The notes beneath the pieces are model-generated. The model was given only the letters and a program-made list of their open reading frames with translations. It was not told the DNA's origin and ran no database searches. Positions 1 through 8,653 of a DNA stretch of 64,000 nucleotides are shown piece after piece (the stretch's first letter is position 1; each line of letters opens with the position of its first letter). The DNA is from UBA11606 sp049437325. Lineage in GTDB: Bacteria > Actinomycetota > Acidimicrobiia > Acidimicrobiales > Aldehydirespiratoraceae. The position numbers were made by a program, and so were the translations under genes. The stretch spans positions 62,001 to 126,000 of the forward strand of contig JBMTIM010000002.1 in NCBI GenBank assembly GCA_049437325.1, given 5' to 3'.

Positions 1-677
1 ACCCGCACATCGTCGAGGACGACCTCGGCGGTGTGTGACGCCCGAATGCCATGCTTCTTGTACTTCTGTCCCATGGAAAGGCCGGGGGTGCCGGGCGGGA
101 CGACGAACGACGCATGGCCCTTCGAACCGAGTTCGGGATCGACCACTGCGACCACCACATGGATGTTGGCGATGCCTCCATTGGTGATCCACGCCTTGGT
201 GCCGTTGAGCACCCACTCATCGGTTGCCTCGTCGTAGCGCGCAGACGTGCGGTACCCGTTGACGTCGGAACCGGCGTCGGGCTCAGACGCGCAAAAGGCC
301 CCGACCTTCACATCCTCAGCAGTGCCGTAGCACTGCGGCACCCACTCCATCAGTTGCTCGGGGGTGCCCGATGCTGCGATGCCCGCTGCAGCCAAGCCAG
401 ACCCCATCAGCGCCATGCCGATGCCGGCGTCACCCCAGAAGATCTCCTCGATAGCCATCACGGTCGAGATGCCGGTCGGGTCGTTCATCATGACCTCGGC
501 CATGAACTCCCAGCCGTACAGACCAATCTCGGCCGCCTGTGTGACGATCGGCCAGGGGAACTCTTCTCGTTCGTCCCATTCCTCTGCATTCGGCCGAATC
601 ACGTCGACGGCAAACTCGTGGATCCACTTCTGGAGCGTGACCTGGTCTTCGTTCAACGCAAGTGAGAATTCGGACAT
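1..677 (-). CDS. Acyl-CoA dehydrogenase, N-terminal part (cut by window edge)
   Basis: FAD-dependent acyl-CoA dehydrogenase, which would introduce the alpha-beta double bond in acyl-CoA thioesters during fatty acid or related acid breakdown. The 225 visible residues begin MSEFSLALNEDQ and cover the N-terminal helical domain and the start of the middle beta domain. The family signature AFCASEPDAGSD (flavin and substrate contact) and NGTKAWITNGG are readable. The catalytic-base region lies beyond base 1. ATG at 677 was chosen because GAGGAA precedes it by a good distance. A 16-bp inverted repeat lies 31 bp upstream. The family is certain; chain-length specificity cannot be read. Confidence 0.9.
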   Translation of the reverse strand, partial: MSEFSLALNEDQVTLQKWIHEFAVDVIRPNAEEWDEREEFPWPIVTQAAEIGLYGWEFMAEVMMNDPTGISTVMAIEEIFWGDAGIGMALMGSGLAAAGIAASGTPEQLMEWVPQCYGTAEDVKVGAFCASEPDAGSDVNGYRTSARYDEATDEWVLNGTKAWITNGGIANIHVVVAVVDPELGSKGHASFVVPPGTPGLSMGQKYKKHGIRASHTAEVVLDDVR

Positions 678-707
678 GGTCGGTTCCTCGCAGACATGGA
701 TGCAATG

Positions 708-723
708 GTTACCGGTGGGTAAC
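708..723. promoter_or_regulatory. Inverted repeat, putative TetR-type operator
   Basis: GTTACCGGTGGGTAAC has perfect 6-bp arms (GTTACC/GGTAAC) around a 4-bp centre. It lies between the acyl-CoA dehydrogenase start (677) and a minus-strand TAACGT box (731-736), so it would sit at or just after the transcription start. Position and size fit a repressor site; which repressor is unknown. Confidence 0.5.
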
Positions 724-796
724 AAGTCGGACGTTAGTCGCCGATGAGGACGGAACCAAGAGACGGCTGCCGGTCATCGCACCGTTTCGGCGCAGC

Positions 797-1531
797 TCAG
801 ATCACCCAACTGGCAAGCAAGCGGCCCGAGCCGACACTCACGGCGATCTTGAAGAGCCACTCGAGCTTCACCGGATCGAGTCGCCGCAGCCAGTGCGCCC
901 CGATCCTCGTGCCGAGGACCACTCCAGCCGTTCCGACGAGCACCATGCCGACGTGGTCGGACCACGCATAGCCGACAACCGCAAACGCGGCGACCTTGAC
1001 GACATGCCCGAGTGCCTGCCCAACTGCGGCAGTGGCCACCATGCTCACGTGATCCGCTGTTGCAGCGCGGAAGGCCGGTGCCAGCAAGGGCCCGATCGCC
1101 CCGAGGGTCGGATTGACGAGTCCCGCGAATGCGCCGACGATCCCGAAGCGGGAACCCCGCCCGGGGTTCGGTGCCAACCACGAGGTGGCGGCCGGCCACC
1201 AGACAGCCACCAGCGCGAACACCCCGATGAGCGCTCGGCCACCCGAGCGAGGTATCGAGTCGGCAATGAGATACCCGATCGCGGTCGCCGGAACGAGCGG
1301 AACGACGAACGGAACGATCAGGCTCCGGTCGACATCGTGACGCAGGGTCACAGCCCGGGTGCCGTTGCTGCACAGTTGGATCACGCCGTGGGCGGGGATC
1401 GCAACTAGGGGATCGACGAACTGCAGCATCACGATGAGCAGGATCATCCCGCCGCCGGCACCGGCAACGGCGGTGAGTGCGGCGGTTGCGAGTCCGGCAA
1501 CGCCGAGAACGACGAGTTCCAGACCGGTCAC
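797..1531 (-). CDS. TauE/SafE family membrane exporter
   Basis: Predicted inner-membrane permease of the TauE/SafE (DUF81) family, members of which export sulfite, sulfoacetate or other small anions. The 244 residues form about eight hydrophobic segments in two repeats. The first repeat has the family pattern AVAGAGGGMILL near residue 23; the second has FAGLVNPTLGAIGP near residue 133. The start is GTG; a near-consensus TAAAAC box ends 7 nt before it. No dissimilation genes for sulfonates lie next to it, so the substrate is unknown. It is transcribed away from valS. Confidence 0.8.
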   Translation of the reverse strand: MTGLELVVLGVAGLATAALTAVAGAGGGMILLIVMLQFVDPLVAIPAHGVIQLCSNGTRAVTLRHDVDRSLIVPFVVPLVPATAIGYLIADSIPRSGGRALIGVFALVAVWWPAATSWLAPNPGRGSRFGIVGAFAGLVNPTLGAIGPLLAPAFRAATADHVSMVATAAVGQALGHVVKVAAFAVVGYAWSDHVGMVLVGTAGVVLGTRIGAHWLRRLDPVKLEWLFKIAVSVGSGRLLASWVI

Positions 1532-1635
1532 AACTCGTGTTTTAGGCGACGATGTCCAACCACACCGGAAACCACCTCCACATCGTGAGACACGTCGGCG
1601 GCCGCACGGGAGCAGGCCGATAACCTCGCAGGTCT

Positions 1636-4233
1636 ATGAGCACGTCCCCCATCCCCGACAAGCCCGACCTCGCCGGCCTCGAGGACAAGTGGGACGCAGT
1701 GTGGGACGCAGCGGGGACCTATCACTTCGACACCGACACCAGCCGCGAACAGGTCTTCTCGATCGACACACCACCGCCCACCGTCTCCGGCTCGCTCCAC
1801 GTCGGTCATGTCTTCAGCTACACCCACACCGACACCATCGCTCGCTACCAGCGCATGGCGGGCAAGAACGTCTTCTACCCGATGGGGTGGGACGACAACG
1901 GTCTCCCCACCGAGCGCCGCGTCCAGAACTACTTCGGAGTTCGCTGCGACCCGTCGCTGCCGTATGACCCGGACTTCACCGCGCCCGCCGATGCCGGTGA
2001 CGAAAAGGCCGTGGCACAACGACCGACCATCGCCGTCAGCCGCCCCAACTTCATCGAGTTGTGCACTCGACTCACGGTGGAGGACGAGCAGGCCTTCGAG
2101 GGGTTGTTCCGCCGACTCGGTCTCTCGGTCGACTGGACCCGAACCTACGAGACGATCAACGACCACTGTCGCCGCATCTCCCAGTTGGCGTTTCTCGACA
2201 ACCTTGCCGCCGGGCAGGCCTACCAGATCGAGGCGCCCTCGCTGTGGGACGTCACCTTCCAGACCGCCGTGGCTCAGGCCGAGTTGGAGGACAAGGAGAT
2301 GCCGGGCGCCTACCACAAGCTGCGGTTCTCCGGCGTTGGCGACACTCCCGACATCTGGATCGACACCACTCGACCGGAACTCGTTCCGGCCTGCGTCGCC
2401 CTCGTCGCGCACCCCGACGACGAGCGGTACCAACCGTATGTCGGTGGCACGGTCTCGTCGCCGCTGTTCGACGTCGAGGTCCCAATCGTCGCCCATGAAC
2501 TCGCCCAACCCGACAAGGGCACCGGTATCGCCATGATCTGCACCTTTGGCGACACCACCGACGTGACCTGGTGGCGCGAACTCGACCTTCCCGTGCGCAC
2601 CGTCATCCAGCGCGACGGCAAGTTCGCCGCCGAGACACCCGACTGGATCGCTGCCGGCTCGCCAGCCGAGGCATACCAACGGCTTGCGGGGCTCCGCGCC
2701 AAGAACGCACAAACCGAGATCGCAACGATGCTGGCAGCAGCAGGCGAAATGGACGGCGAACCCCGTCCGATCACCCACCCGGTGAAGTTCTTCGAGAAGG
2801 GCGACAAGCCGCTCGAGATCGTGAGCTCGCGTCAGTGGTACATCCGCAACGGGGGTCGCGACAGCGATCTGAACCGAGCACTGATCGACCGGGGCGACCA
2901 GATGAACTGGGTCCCGGGCTACATGCAGACCCGCTACACCTCGTGGATCGAGGGGCTCAACGGCGATTGGTTGATCTCACGCCAGCGGTTCTTCGGCGTT
3001 CCGATCCCGCTGTGGTACCGAGTCGACGCCGCCGGCGAACCGATGTTCGACGACCGTCTCGTCCCCGCCGACGAGCAGTTGCCGATCGATCCCTCCACGG
3101 ACGTCCCTGTCGGCTTCGACGAGTCCCAACGAGGACAACCCGGCGGCTTCATCGGTGATCCCGATGTCATGGACACGTGGGCCACCTCGTCTCTGTCTCC
3201 CCAGATCGCCTGCGGTTGGCGAACCGATGACGATCTGTACGCCAAGACGTTCCCGATGGACGTGCGGCCGCAAGCCCACGACATCATCCGAACCTGGCTG
3301 TTCTCCACCGTCGTCCGCGCCCACTTCGACGCCGACACCGTCCCATGGAAGAACTGCGCTCTCAGCGGGTGGATTCTCGACCCCGATCGCAAGAAGATGT
3401 CGAAATCGAAGGGCAACGTCGTGGTGCCCACCGAACTGCTCGAACAGTACGGCTCCGACGCGGTTCGCTACTGGGCATCCTCGGGCCGACCCGGCACCGA
3501 CACAGCGTTCGACGAAGGCCAGATGAAGATCGGCCGTCGCCTCGGCATCAAGCTGCTCAACGCCTCGAAGTTCGTCCTCGGCTTCGGTGAGGCGGTCGCC
3601 GAGATCGACCCATCGCTCGTCGTCGACACGCTCGATCGTTCGATGCTCGACCGACTCGCCGATCTCGTCGAGGACGCGACCACGGCGTTCGATGCCTTCG
3701 ACTACGCCCGTTCGTTGGAACGCACCGAAACATTCTTCTGGTGGTTCACCGACAACTACATGGAACTGGTGAAGGCTCGGGCCTACGGCGACTACGGCCC
3801 CGATCGGGCTGCGTCGGCGCACCACGCCCTGCGACTGGCGCTCTCCACGCTGCAGCGCCTCTTCGCCCCATTCCTGCCCTTCGTGACCGAGGAAGTCTGG
3901 AGCTGGTGGCACGAGCGCTCGATCCACTCCACGGGATGGCCCTCGGCTGAGGAGCTTCGAATCCCCGCCGCAGGCACCGGCGCACCGGCATCCGACGTCG
4001 CAACCAACGCACTCGTGATCGTGCGTCGCGAAAAGAGCGAAGCAAAGCGCAAGCTCCGCACCGCCGTGCTGTCGGCGAGCTTCTCCGGCCCGGCCGACCA
4101 GTTGGCGCTGCTCGATGCGGTCATCGACGATGTCAAGGCGGCCGGGGTCATCCAGTCGGTCGGCGAGTCCACACCGACCGACACGGAGTTGACCGTCTCG
4201 GTCGAGCTCGAGCCCGAGCCCGACGACGGCTGA
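1636..4233 (+). CDS. valS: Valine--tRNA ligase
   Basis: Class I aminoacyl-tRNA synthetase that charges tRNA-Val in the cytoplasm. The HIGH motif is HVGH (residues 55-58, in SGSLHVGHVF) and the KMSKS motif is at 587-591. The editing (CP1) domain lies between them and the anticodon-binding domain follows to about residue 790. The N-terminal wording (NVFYPMGWDDNGLPTERRVQ) fits the shorter 'type 2' ValS group seen in archaea, Rickettsia and some actinobacteria rather than the E. coli type. The 865-residue length and the lack of an obvious long C-terminal coiled coil agree. TAACCT lies 9 nt before the ATG. Confidence 0.95.
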   Translation: MSTSPIPDKPDLAGLEDKWDAVWDAAGTYHFDTDTSREQVFSIDTPPPTVSGSLHVGHVFSYTHTDTIARYQRMAGKNVFYPMGWDDNGLPTERRVQNYFGVRCDPSLPYDPDFTAPADAGDEKAVAQRPTIAVSRPNFIELCTRLTVEDEQAFEGLFRRLGLSVDWTRTYETINDHCRRISQLAFLDNLAAGQAYQIEAPSLWDVTFQTAVAQAELEDKEMPGAYHKLRFSGVGDTPDIWIDTTRPELVPACVALVAHPDDERYQPYVGGTVSSPLFDVEVPIVAHELAQPDKGTGIAMICTFGDTTDVTWWRELDLPVRTVIQRDGKFAAETPDWIAAGSPAEAYQRLAGLRAKNAQTEIATMLAAAGEMDGEPRPITHPVKFFEKGDKPLEIVSSRQWYIRNGGRDSDLNRALIDRGDQMNWVPGYMQTRYTSWIEGLNGDWLISRQRFFGVPIPLWYRVDAAGEPMFDDRLVPADEQLPIDPSTDVPVGFDESQRGQPGGFIGDPDVMDTWATSSLSPQIACGWRTDDDLYAKTFPMDVRPQAHDIIRTWLFSTVVRAHFDADTVPWKNCALSGWILDPDRKKMSKSKGNVVVPTELLEQYGSDAVRYWASSGRPGTDTAFDEGQMKIGRRLGIKLLNASKFVLGFGEAVAEIDPSLVVDTLDRSMLDRLADLVEDATTAFDAFDYARSLERTETFFWWFTDNYMELVKARAYGDYGPDRAASAHHALRLALSTLQRLFAPFLPFVTEEVWSWWHERSIHSTGWPSAEELRIPAAGTGAPASDVATNALVIVRREKSEAKRKLRTAVLSASFSGPADQLALLDAVIDDVKAAGVIQSVGESTPTDTELTVSVELEPEPDDG

Positions 4234-4244
4234 CGCGCGACACC

Positions 4245-4808
4245 ATGGCCGACGGCGACCGCAATCGATGGAACGACCGGTGGGCGGAAGCCGGACGAGG
4301 CACGGAACACGGTTCCCCTCTCGTCGATCTGGTCGAGCCGTGGCTCCCGACGGTCGGAAGACTGCTCGACGTTGCCGGCGGTGGGTCACACGACTCGCTC
4401 CTCTTCGCCCGAAAGGGACTCGATGTCACCGTGGCCGATGTGAGCGATGTCGGTCTGATCCAGGCTCGGCAGCGGTGCCTCGCCGAAGACCTGATCATCT
4501 CCACGATCGAGATCGACCTCGAGATCGAACCGTTGCCCGCCGGACCGTGGGACGTGATCACCGTGGCGAACTACCTCCAACGCGATCTTTTTGCCTCGCT
4601 CGTCGAACGTCTCGCCCCGAGCGGCCTGCTCGCTGCGATCATTGCCACCGAGACGAACCTCGAACGCAACGCCCACCCGAGCACCCCCTTCCTCGTGAGG
4701 GCAAGCGAACTGGTGGAACTGGTCGACGGGCTCGAGACCATCCATCACTCGGAGGCGTGGCGAGCGAACGGCAGACACGAAGCCCATCTCGTCGCCAGAC
4801 GGAACTGA
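4245..4808 (+). CDS. Class I SAM-dependent methyltransferase (TehB-like)
   Basis: Probable small-molecule methyltransferase of 187 residues. A Rossmann SAM-binding start is visible as LLDVAGGGSHDSLLFARKG near residue 43, followed by the acidic strand VTVADVSD and the post-motif WDVITVANYLQRD. Motif I reads DVAGGGS rather than the usual DxGxGxG. It follows valS by 11 bp and is likely cotranscribed. Substrate unknown; a thiol, tellurite or metabolite methylase are all possible. Confidence 0.75.
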   Translation: MADGDRNRWNDRWAEAGRGTEHGSPLVDLVEPWLPTVGRLLDVAGGGSHDSLLFARKGLDVTVADVSDVGLIQARQRCLAEDLIISTIEIDLEIEPLPAGPWDVITVANYLQRDLFASLVERLAPSGLLAAIIATETNLERNAHPSTPFLVRASELVELVDGLETIHHSEAWRANGRHEAHLVARRN

Positions 4809-4853
4809 CGTCCCCATCGAGAATCGGCTTCGGGTTCCGACCTCGACGCGGCG

Positions 4854-4859
4854 TAGTCT
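4854..4859 (+). promoter_or_regulatory. Leaderless-type -10 box for ltaE
   Basis: TAGTCT followed by exactly 6 nt and the GTG start at 4866. No Shine-Dalgarno sequence is present, so a leaderless transcript is likely. Confidence 0.5.
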
Positions 4860-4865
4860 GCGATT

Positions 4866-5882
4866 GTGATCGACCTTCGCTCTGACACCGTCACCCGTCC
4901 ATCCCCCGCCATGAAGCAGGCGATGGTCGATGCTCCGCTCGGCGATGACGTCTTCAACGACGACCCGACCGTCCATCGGCTCGAGGCGATGGTGGCGGAA
5001 CGGCTCGGCAAGGAAGCAGCCGTGTTCGTCACGAGCGGTACCCAGTCGAACCTTGTCGGACTTCTCGCCCACTGCGGTCGGGGCGACGAGTACATCGTGG
5101 GTGACATGGCCCACTGCTACCGCTGGGAGGCCGGTGGCGCGGCCGTGCTCGGCAGTATTCAGCCGCAGCCGATCCCGATGCTGGACGACGGACTTCCCGA
5201 CCCGTCCACGATCGCCGCTGCCGTGAAACCCGACGACCCACATTTCGCCCGCAGCAAGGTCTTCTGCGTGGAGAACACCAAAGATGGCAAGGCCCTGTCG
5301 GTCGACCGGATGCGCGAAGCCACATCGGTCGCCCGCGATCACGGCCTCCGTACCCACCTCGACGGTGCTCGCATGTGGAACGCCGCCGTGGCGCTCGGCG
5401 TCGACGGTGCCGAACTGACCCAGGACTTCGACACCGTCAGCCTGTGCCTGTCCAAGGGCCTCGGAACGCCGATGGGTTCTGTCCTGTCCGGGCCGGCCGA
5501 CCTGATCGTCGAGGCCCGGAAGTGGCGCAAGATGGTTGGCGGCGGACTTCGCCAGGTCGGCATGGTGGCAGCGGCCGGGATCTACGCGATGGAGCACAAC
5601 ATCGACCGTCTGGCCGACGATCACGCCACGGCCGACGCATTCGCATCTGCATTCGCCGAGATCGACGGCGTGACAATCGCGGCCCACAACACGAACATGC
5701 TCTTCCTCTCCGCTCCGGGCGACCCGACCGAACTCATGGGTGGCATGGAGGCTGCCGGCGTGAAGATGCTGTGGAGCGACGCAGGTCACGGACGAGCCCA
5801 GTCGCGTGTCGTCACCCACCTCGACGTGTGTGAGGCCGACGTTGGGCCGGTGGTCGAAGCGCTCCGAGTCCTCGTCGGCTAG
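4866..5882 (+). CDS. ltaE: Low-specificity L-threonine aldolase family PLP enzyme
   Basis: Fold-type I PLP enzyme that cleaves beta-hydroxy-alpha-amino acids to glycine and an aldehyde. It begins with the family hallmark IDLRSDTVTRPSPAM. The PLP lysine is Lys197 in LCLSKGLGTPMGS, and THLDGARMWNA carries the pyridine-nitrogen Asp. Length (338 residues) is normal. The GTG start is favoured by the TAGTCT box 6 nt upstream. Its 3' end overlaps by 4 bp the stop of a convergent trimethyllysine/butyrobetaine dioxygenase-like gene. In carnitine biosynthesis an aldolase of this kind cleaves 3-hydroxy-trimethyllysine, so a functional link is possible but unproven. Confidence 0.9.
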   Translation: MIDLRSDTVTRPSPAMKQAMVDAPLGDDVFNDDPTVHRLEAMVAERLGKEAAVFVTSGTQSNLVGLLAHCGRGDEYIVGDMAHCYRWEAGGAAVLGSIQPQPIPMLDDGLPDPSTIAAAVKPDDPHFARSKVFCVENTKDGKALSVDRMREATSVARDHGLRTHLDGARMWNAAVALGVDGAELTQDFDTVSLCLSKGLGTPMGSVLSGPADLIVEARKWRKMVGGGLRQVGMVAAAGIYAMEHNIDRLADDHATADAFASAFAEIDGVTIAAHNTNMLFLSAPGDPTELMGGMEAAGVKMLWSDAGHGRAQSRVVTHLDVCEADVGPVVEALRVLVG

Positions 5883-6994
5883 AGCACCGGCGGCGTGAGC
5901 CCGGCCAACCGGTAGGCGCTCTCGAGATCCTCGTGGTTGGTATAGCAACCCGTGAAGTGGCGATCACCGGTGAACGCTGTGCGCCCATGGAAGCACCGCC
6001 AGTTGTCGAAGACCAACATCCGGCCCGGCTTCCACTCGTGATACAGCGCCCGATCGGGACTCGAAAACAGGGCGCGGAACGCGTTGTACGCCTCGATCAC
6101 ATCGTCGACGACCTCGACGGCCGGCAGCAGCGGTGACCGGTCGTAATTGTTGAACGACACCTGCTGCAAGACTCCGCATTCATCGACACGAAGCGGTGGC
6201 CGCTCGGCGACAAGGTGCACACCCGGTTCGATGTAATGGGCCCGCACCGAGTAGCGGGTGAGCAGATCGGCGGCTTCGGGTTCGGCGACCTGAAAGTCGC
6301 GAGCGGCAGCGAAGCCGTCGACCAGGACGGAGTCACCGCCCTCCCCCGTTTTGCGTTGTTGCGCAAAGATGATCGTGCCCGGCGCGTCGTGGCTGTACGT
6401 GCCGTCGGTGTGCACATCGAGATTCCCGCTCTCATAGGCGGAATCGGCGTGTTCGAACGACCCGGAGTTCATGTTCCAGAGCGTGCCGAAGATGCATGCC
6501 CGGGGGTAGCCGATGCGCGCTGCAAGGCGGGCTGAAGCTGCGTCGCCGAGCTCGGCCCCGTCGAAGGCGACCCACCCATAGCGGTACATGTGCTCGATCG
6601 CCGGCTGCCAGGCTGCGTCGTCGTCGAAACACGACACGTCGAACCACGACACGTCAGGAGCAGACGACCACAGCTCGAGATCGTCGTCGACGGTGAGTCC
6701 AAAGGATGGGCGTGTCTCGGGTGCTCGGCGGGTCACCACAAGGCGCTCGAGCGCTGGAATCGAATGGCTGGTGTGAGCGCCGTCACTCCAGTCGACGTCG
6801 AGTCGGCCGTCGCTGACTGCGACGGCCACCGGAGCGATGTCGCTCGGGATGGCGAAGGTGTCGACGAGTCGCTGCTTGGTGTCGGGGTTGAGGCTCGCCG
6901 AGTCGTCGCCATGGTCGCGCAGCCACCGACCCGGTATGTCGTGGCCGCCGAGCACGACAGAACGTTCGTCGATCAGCACTGTTGAAGACTTCAT
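5879..6994 (-). CDS. Gamma-butyrobetaine/trimethyllysine dioxygenase-like Fe(II)/2-oxoglutarate oxygenase
   Basis: 371-residue non-haem iron oxygenase. The N-terminal DUF971-like domain (residues ~8-90) has GRWLRDHGDDSASLN where eukaryotic BBOX1/TMLHE have WLRDNCxCxxC, so the zinc-binding cysteines are missing. The TauD/CAS domain supplies His195-x-Asp197 (HTDGTY) and the distal His336 (RCFHGRTAF). ATG at 6994 is used; an upstream TTG at 7012 with GAGG before it is an alternative. It is the last gene of the marR-tauD-propeller operon. The likely reaction is hydroxylation of a trimethylammonium amino acid; the exact substrate is inferred only from the family. Confidence 0.8.
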   Translation of the reverse strand: MKSSTVLIDERSVVLGGHDIPGRWLRDHGDDSASLNPDTKQRLVDTFAIPSDIAPVAVAVSDGRLDVDWSDGAHTSHSIPALERLVVTRRAPETRPSFGLTVDDDLELWSSAPDVSWFDVSCFDDDAAWQPAIEHMYRYGWVAFDGAELGDAASARLAARIGYPRACIFGTLWNMNSGSFEHADSAYESGNLDVHTDGTYSHDAPGTIIFAQQRKTGEGGDSVLVDGFAAARDFQVAEPEAADLLTRYSVRAHYIEPGVHLVAERPPLRVDECGVLQQVSFNNYDRSPLLPAVEVVDDVIEAYNAFRALFSSPDRALYHEWKPGRMLVFDNWRCFHGRTAFTGDRHFTGCYTNHEDLESAYRLAGLTPPVL

Positions 6995-7069
6995 CCGCAG
7001 ATTCTGCCGCAACTCGCCTCGGATCGGTCGCGCGAACGCAGTTCGCCGGTGTCTTGCGGGAGCACGCCG

Positions 7070-8626
7070 CTAGCGCTCACCTCGCAGGATACGGGTCTTG
7101 CCGTACATCGTTCCGAACAGCAACCTTCCGTCCTCGTCGATCGTGACACCGGCGCCGATCGTGTTGAACTTCGAACCACCCATCACGTAGTGGAACAAGG
7201 TCTCGCCCGTCTCCCAATCGGCCGCCTCGATCGTCCATTTCCCGTCTCGCGCACCGCACGTGTAAACGATCCCCGACCCTTCGGCAACGAACGGAACCGA
7301 GTTCGGTGACGAGATCTCCTTGTTGACCCACGCTTCTTCGAGTCGGCGGGCCTCGGGATTCCAGACGTACTTGTGCAGGCCATGAGGGGTGTACGTCGGG
7401 TCGTGGCCGAGCATGAAACAGAACATGCGAGCGCCTCGCTGCGGAATACCGTCGGGAATGGTTGCTGGCTCGTTGTTGACCGTCATCGCGCCGTACCCGG
7501 AGCAGGTGATCGACTGTTCGGTCTGGATCGCGTCGAGGTTCGGATCACCCATGTTGGCCGGGCCGATGCCGGCGATCCGACGGTGTGGAGCATCGGGAAG
7601 TTGTTCCCAATCGTCAGGGATCTCGTCGCGCCAGATGTAGGTGATGTTCACCACCTCGTCGCCGTCACCGATCACGACGAACCTGTCCTCGTCGGCACCG
7701 AAGCCCACCAGCGATGGTGTGGTCCCACTGCCCATGCCTCGACCGTTGCGGTACGGAATGCTCCACGCCCCGTCTGCCTCGTCGATGCTGAGCTTCTCAC
7801 CGGTCCACACGACCTTGTGATGATGGCTGTTCGACGACACGTAGATATTGCCCGCATCGTCGGCACAGATGCTGGTGCGCATCCACCCGAACCCGGTATG
7901 GCCGAACTCCTCGGCTCGCCGGGCGCAGTACTCGGCAGCTTCCTCGGCCCCGCCGCGCACCTGGACGGCGTGGTAGGCGCTGAAGTCGCGCTTGAGCGCA
8001 ACGATCCACCCGTGGTCGGTGCTCAGCAGGAGCCAGCCGTCGTGGGTGATATTGACACCGACGAAGAAGCCCTCGATGTGTTCGGGCTTGTTCCACCGGT
8101 CACGTTCGATGATCGGCGATCCTCGCTCCCCGGGACGAGCATCGACGTAGGCCACTGCGTGGTCCTTGCGACCGAGGAAAAACGTGTTGTCGCAGTCGAG
8201 AAGCGCGTACACCCCGTCGAGACCGGTCATGAACTTCATCGACAGGCCGATGGCGTGCTCAATCGCCTCCCACTCGCTCTTCTCGTCGAGCCCTCGAAGA
8301 TTTTCTTCGAGTTCAGGAACCGGGGTTCGTCCCTCGGGGGCAGGGAGTTCGAGTTCGGCGAGCACCTCGAGGGTGTCGTAGTCGAGCTTGGCAATCGTCT
8401 GGCGACCATTGCTCCAGATGACACGCTGCCCGTCAGGGTACGGACTCGAGGTGTAGCCGCCGAAATGGCAGGGGCCGAGCCAGACGTATTGCATGTCGTC
8501 CGGACCGAGTTCCTCGGTCGGCCCGGTGGGACCCCGCCACGGCACGTTGTCCTGCTGGTCGGGGCGCCCGTGCGCCATCGCGTTCTGTGAGTCGGCAAGG
8601 AACGGATTCTGCAGTGGTGGTGGCAT
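7070..8626 (-). CDS. Beta-propeller-like hypothetical protein
   Basis: 518-residue soluble protein without signal peptide or membrane segment. Repeated strand-turn patterns (GWLLLSTDHGWIVALKRD, DDAGNIYVSSNSHHHKV, DEDGRLLFGTMYGKT) resemble PQQ-like or SMP-30-like propeller blades. ATG 8626 is preceded by GAGGAG at good spacing. It sits between two 2-oxoglutarate oxygenases in one operon, so it may bind or modify the same small molecule. No catalytic motif can be named and function is unknown. Confidence 0.7.
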   Translation of the reverse strand: MPPPLQNPFLADSQNAMAHGRPDQQDNVPWRGPTGPTEELGPDDMQYVWLGPCHFGGYTSSPYPDGQRVIWSNGRQTIAKLDYDTLEVLAELELPAPEGRTPVPELEENLRGLDEKSEWEAIEHAIGLSMKFMTGLDGVYALLDCDNTFFLGRKDHAVAYVDARPGERGSPIIERDRWNKPEHIEGFFVGVNITHDGWLLLSTDHGWIVALKRDFSAYHAVQVRGGAEEAAEYCARRAEEFGHTGFGWMRTSICADDAGNIYVSSNSHHHKVVWTGEKLSIDEADGAWSIPYRNGRGMGSGTTPSLVGFGADEDRFVVIGDGDEVVNITYIWRDEIPDDWEQLPDAPHRRIAGIGPANMGDPNLDAIQTEQSITCSGYGAMTVNNEPATIPDGIPQRGARMFCFMLGHDPTYTPHGLHKYVWNPEARRLEEAWVNKEISSPNSVPFVAEGSGIVYTCGARDGKWTIEAADWETGETLFHYVMGGSKFNTIGAGVTIDEDGRLLFGTMYGKTRILRGER

Positions 8627-8653
8627 TGTCGGCGCTCCTCGACGATCGGCCGA

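Noticed and set aside
4386..5948. 520-codon minus-strand open frame
   Set aside because: Covers the methyltransferase and threonine aldolase genes antisense; no family motifs.
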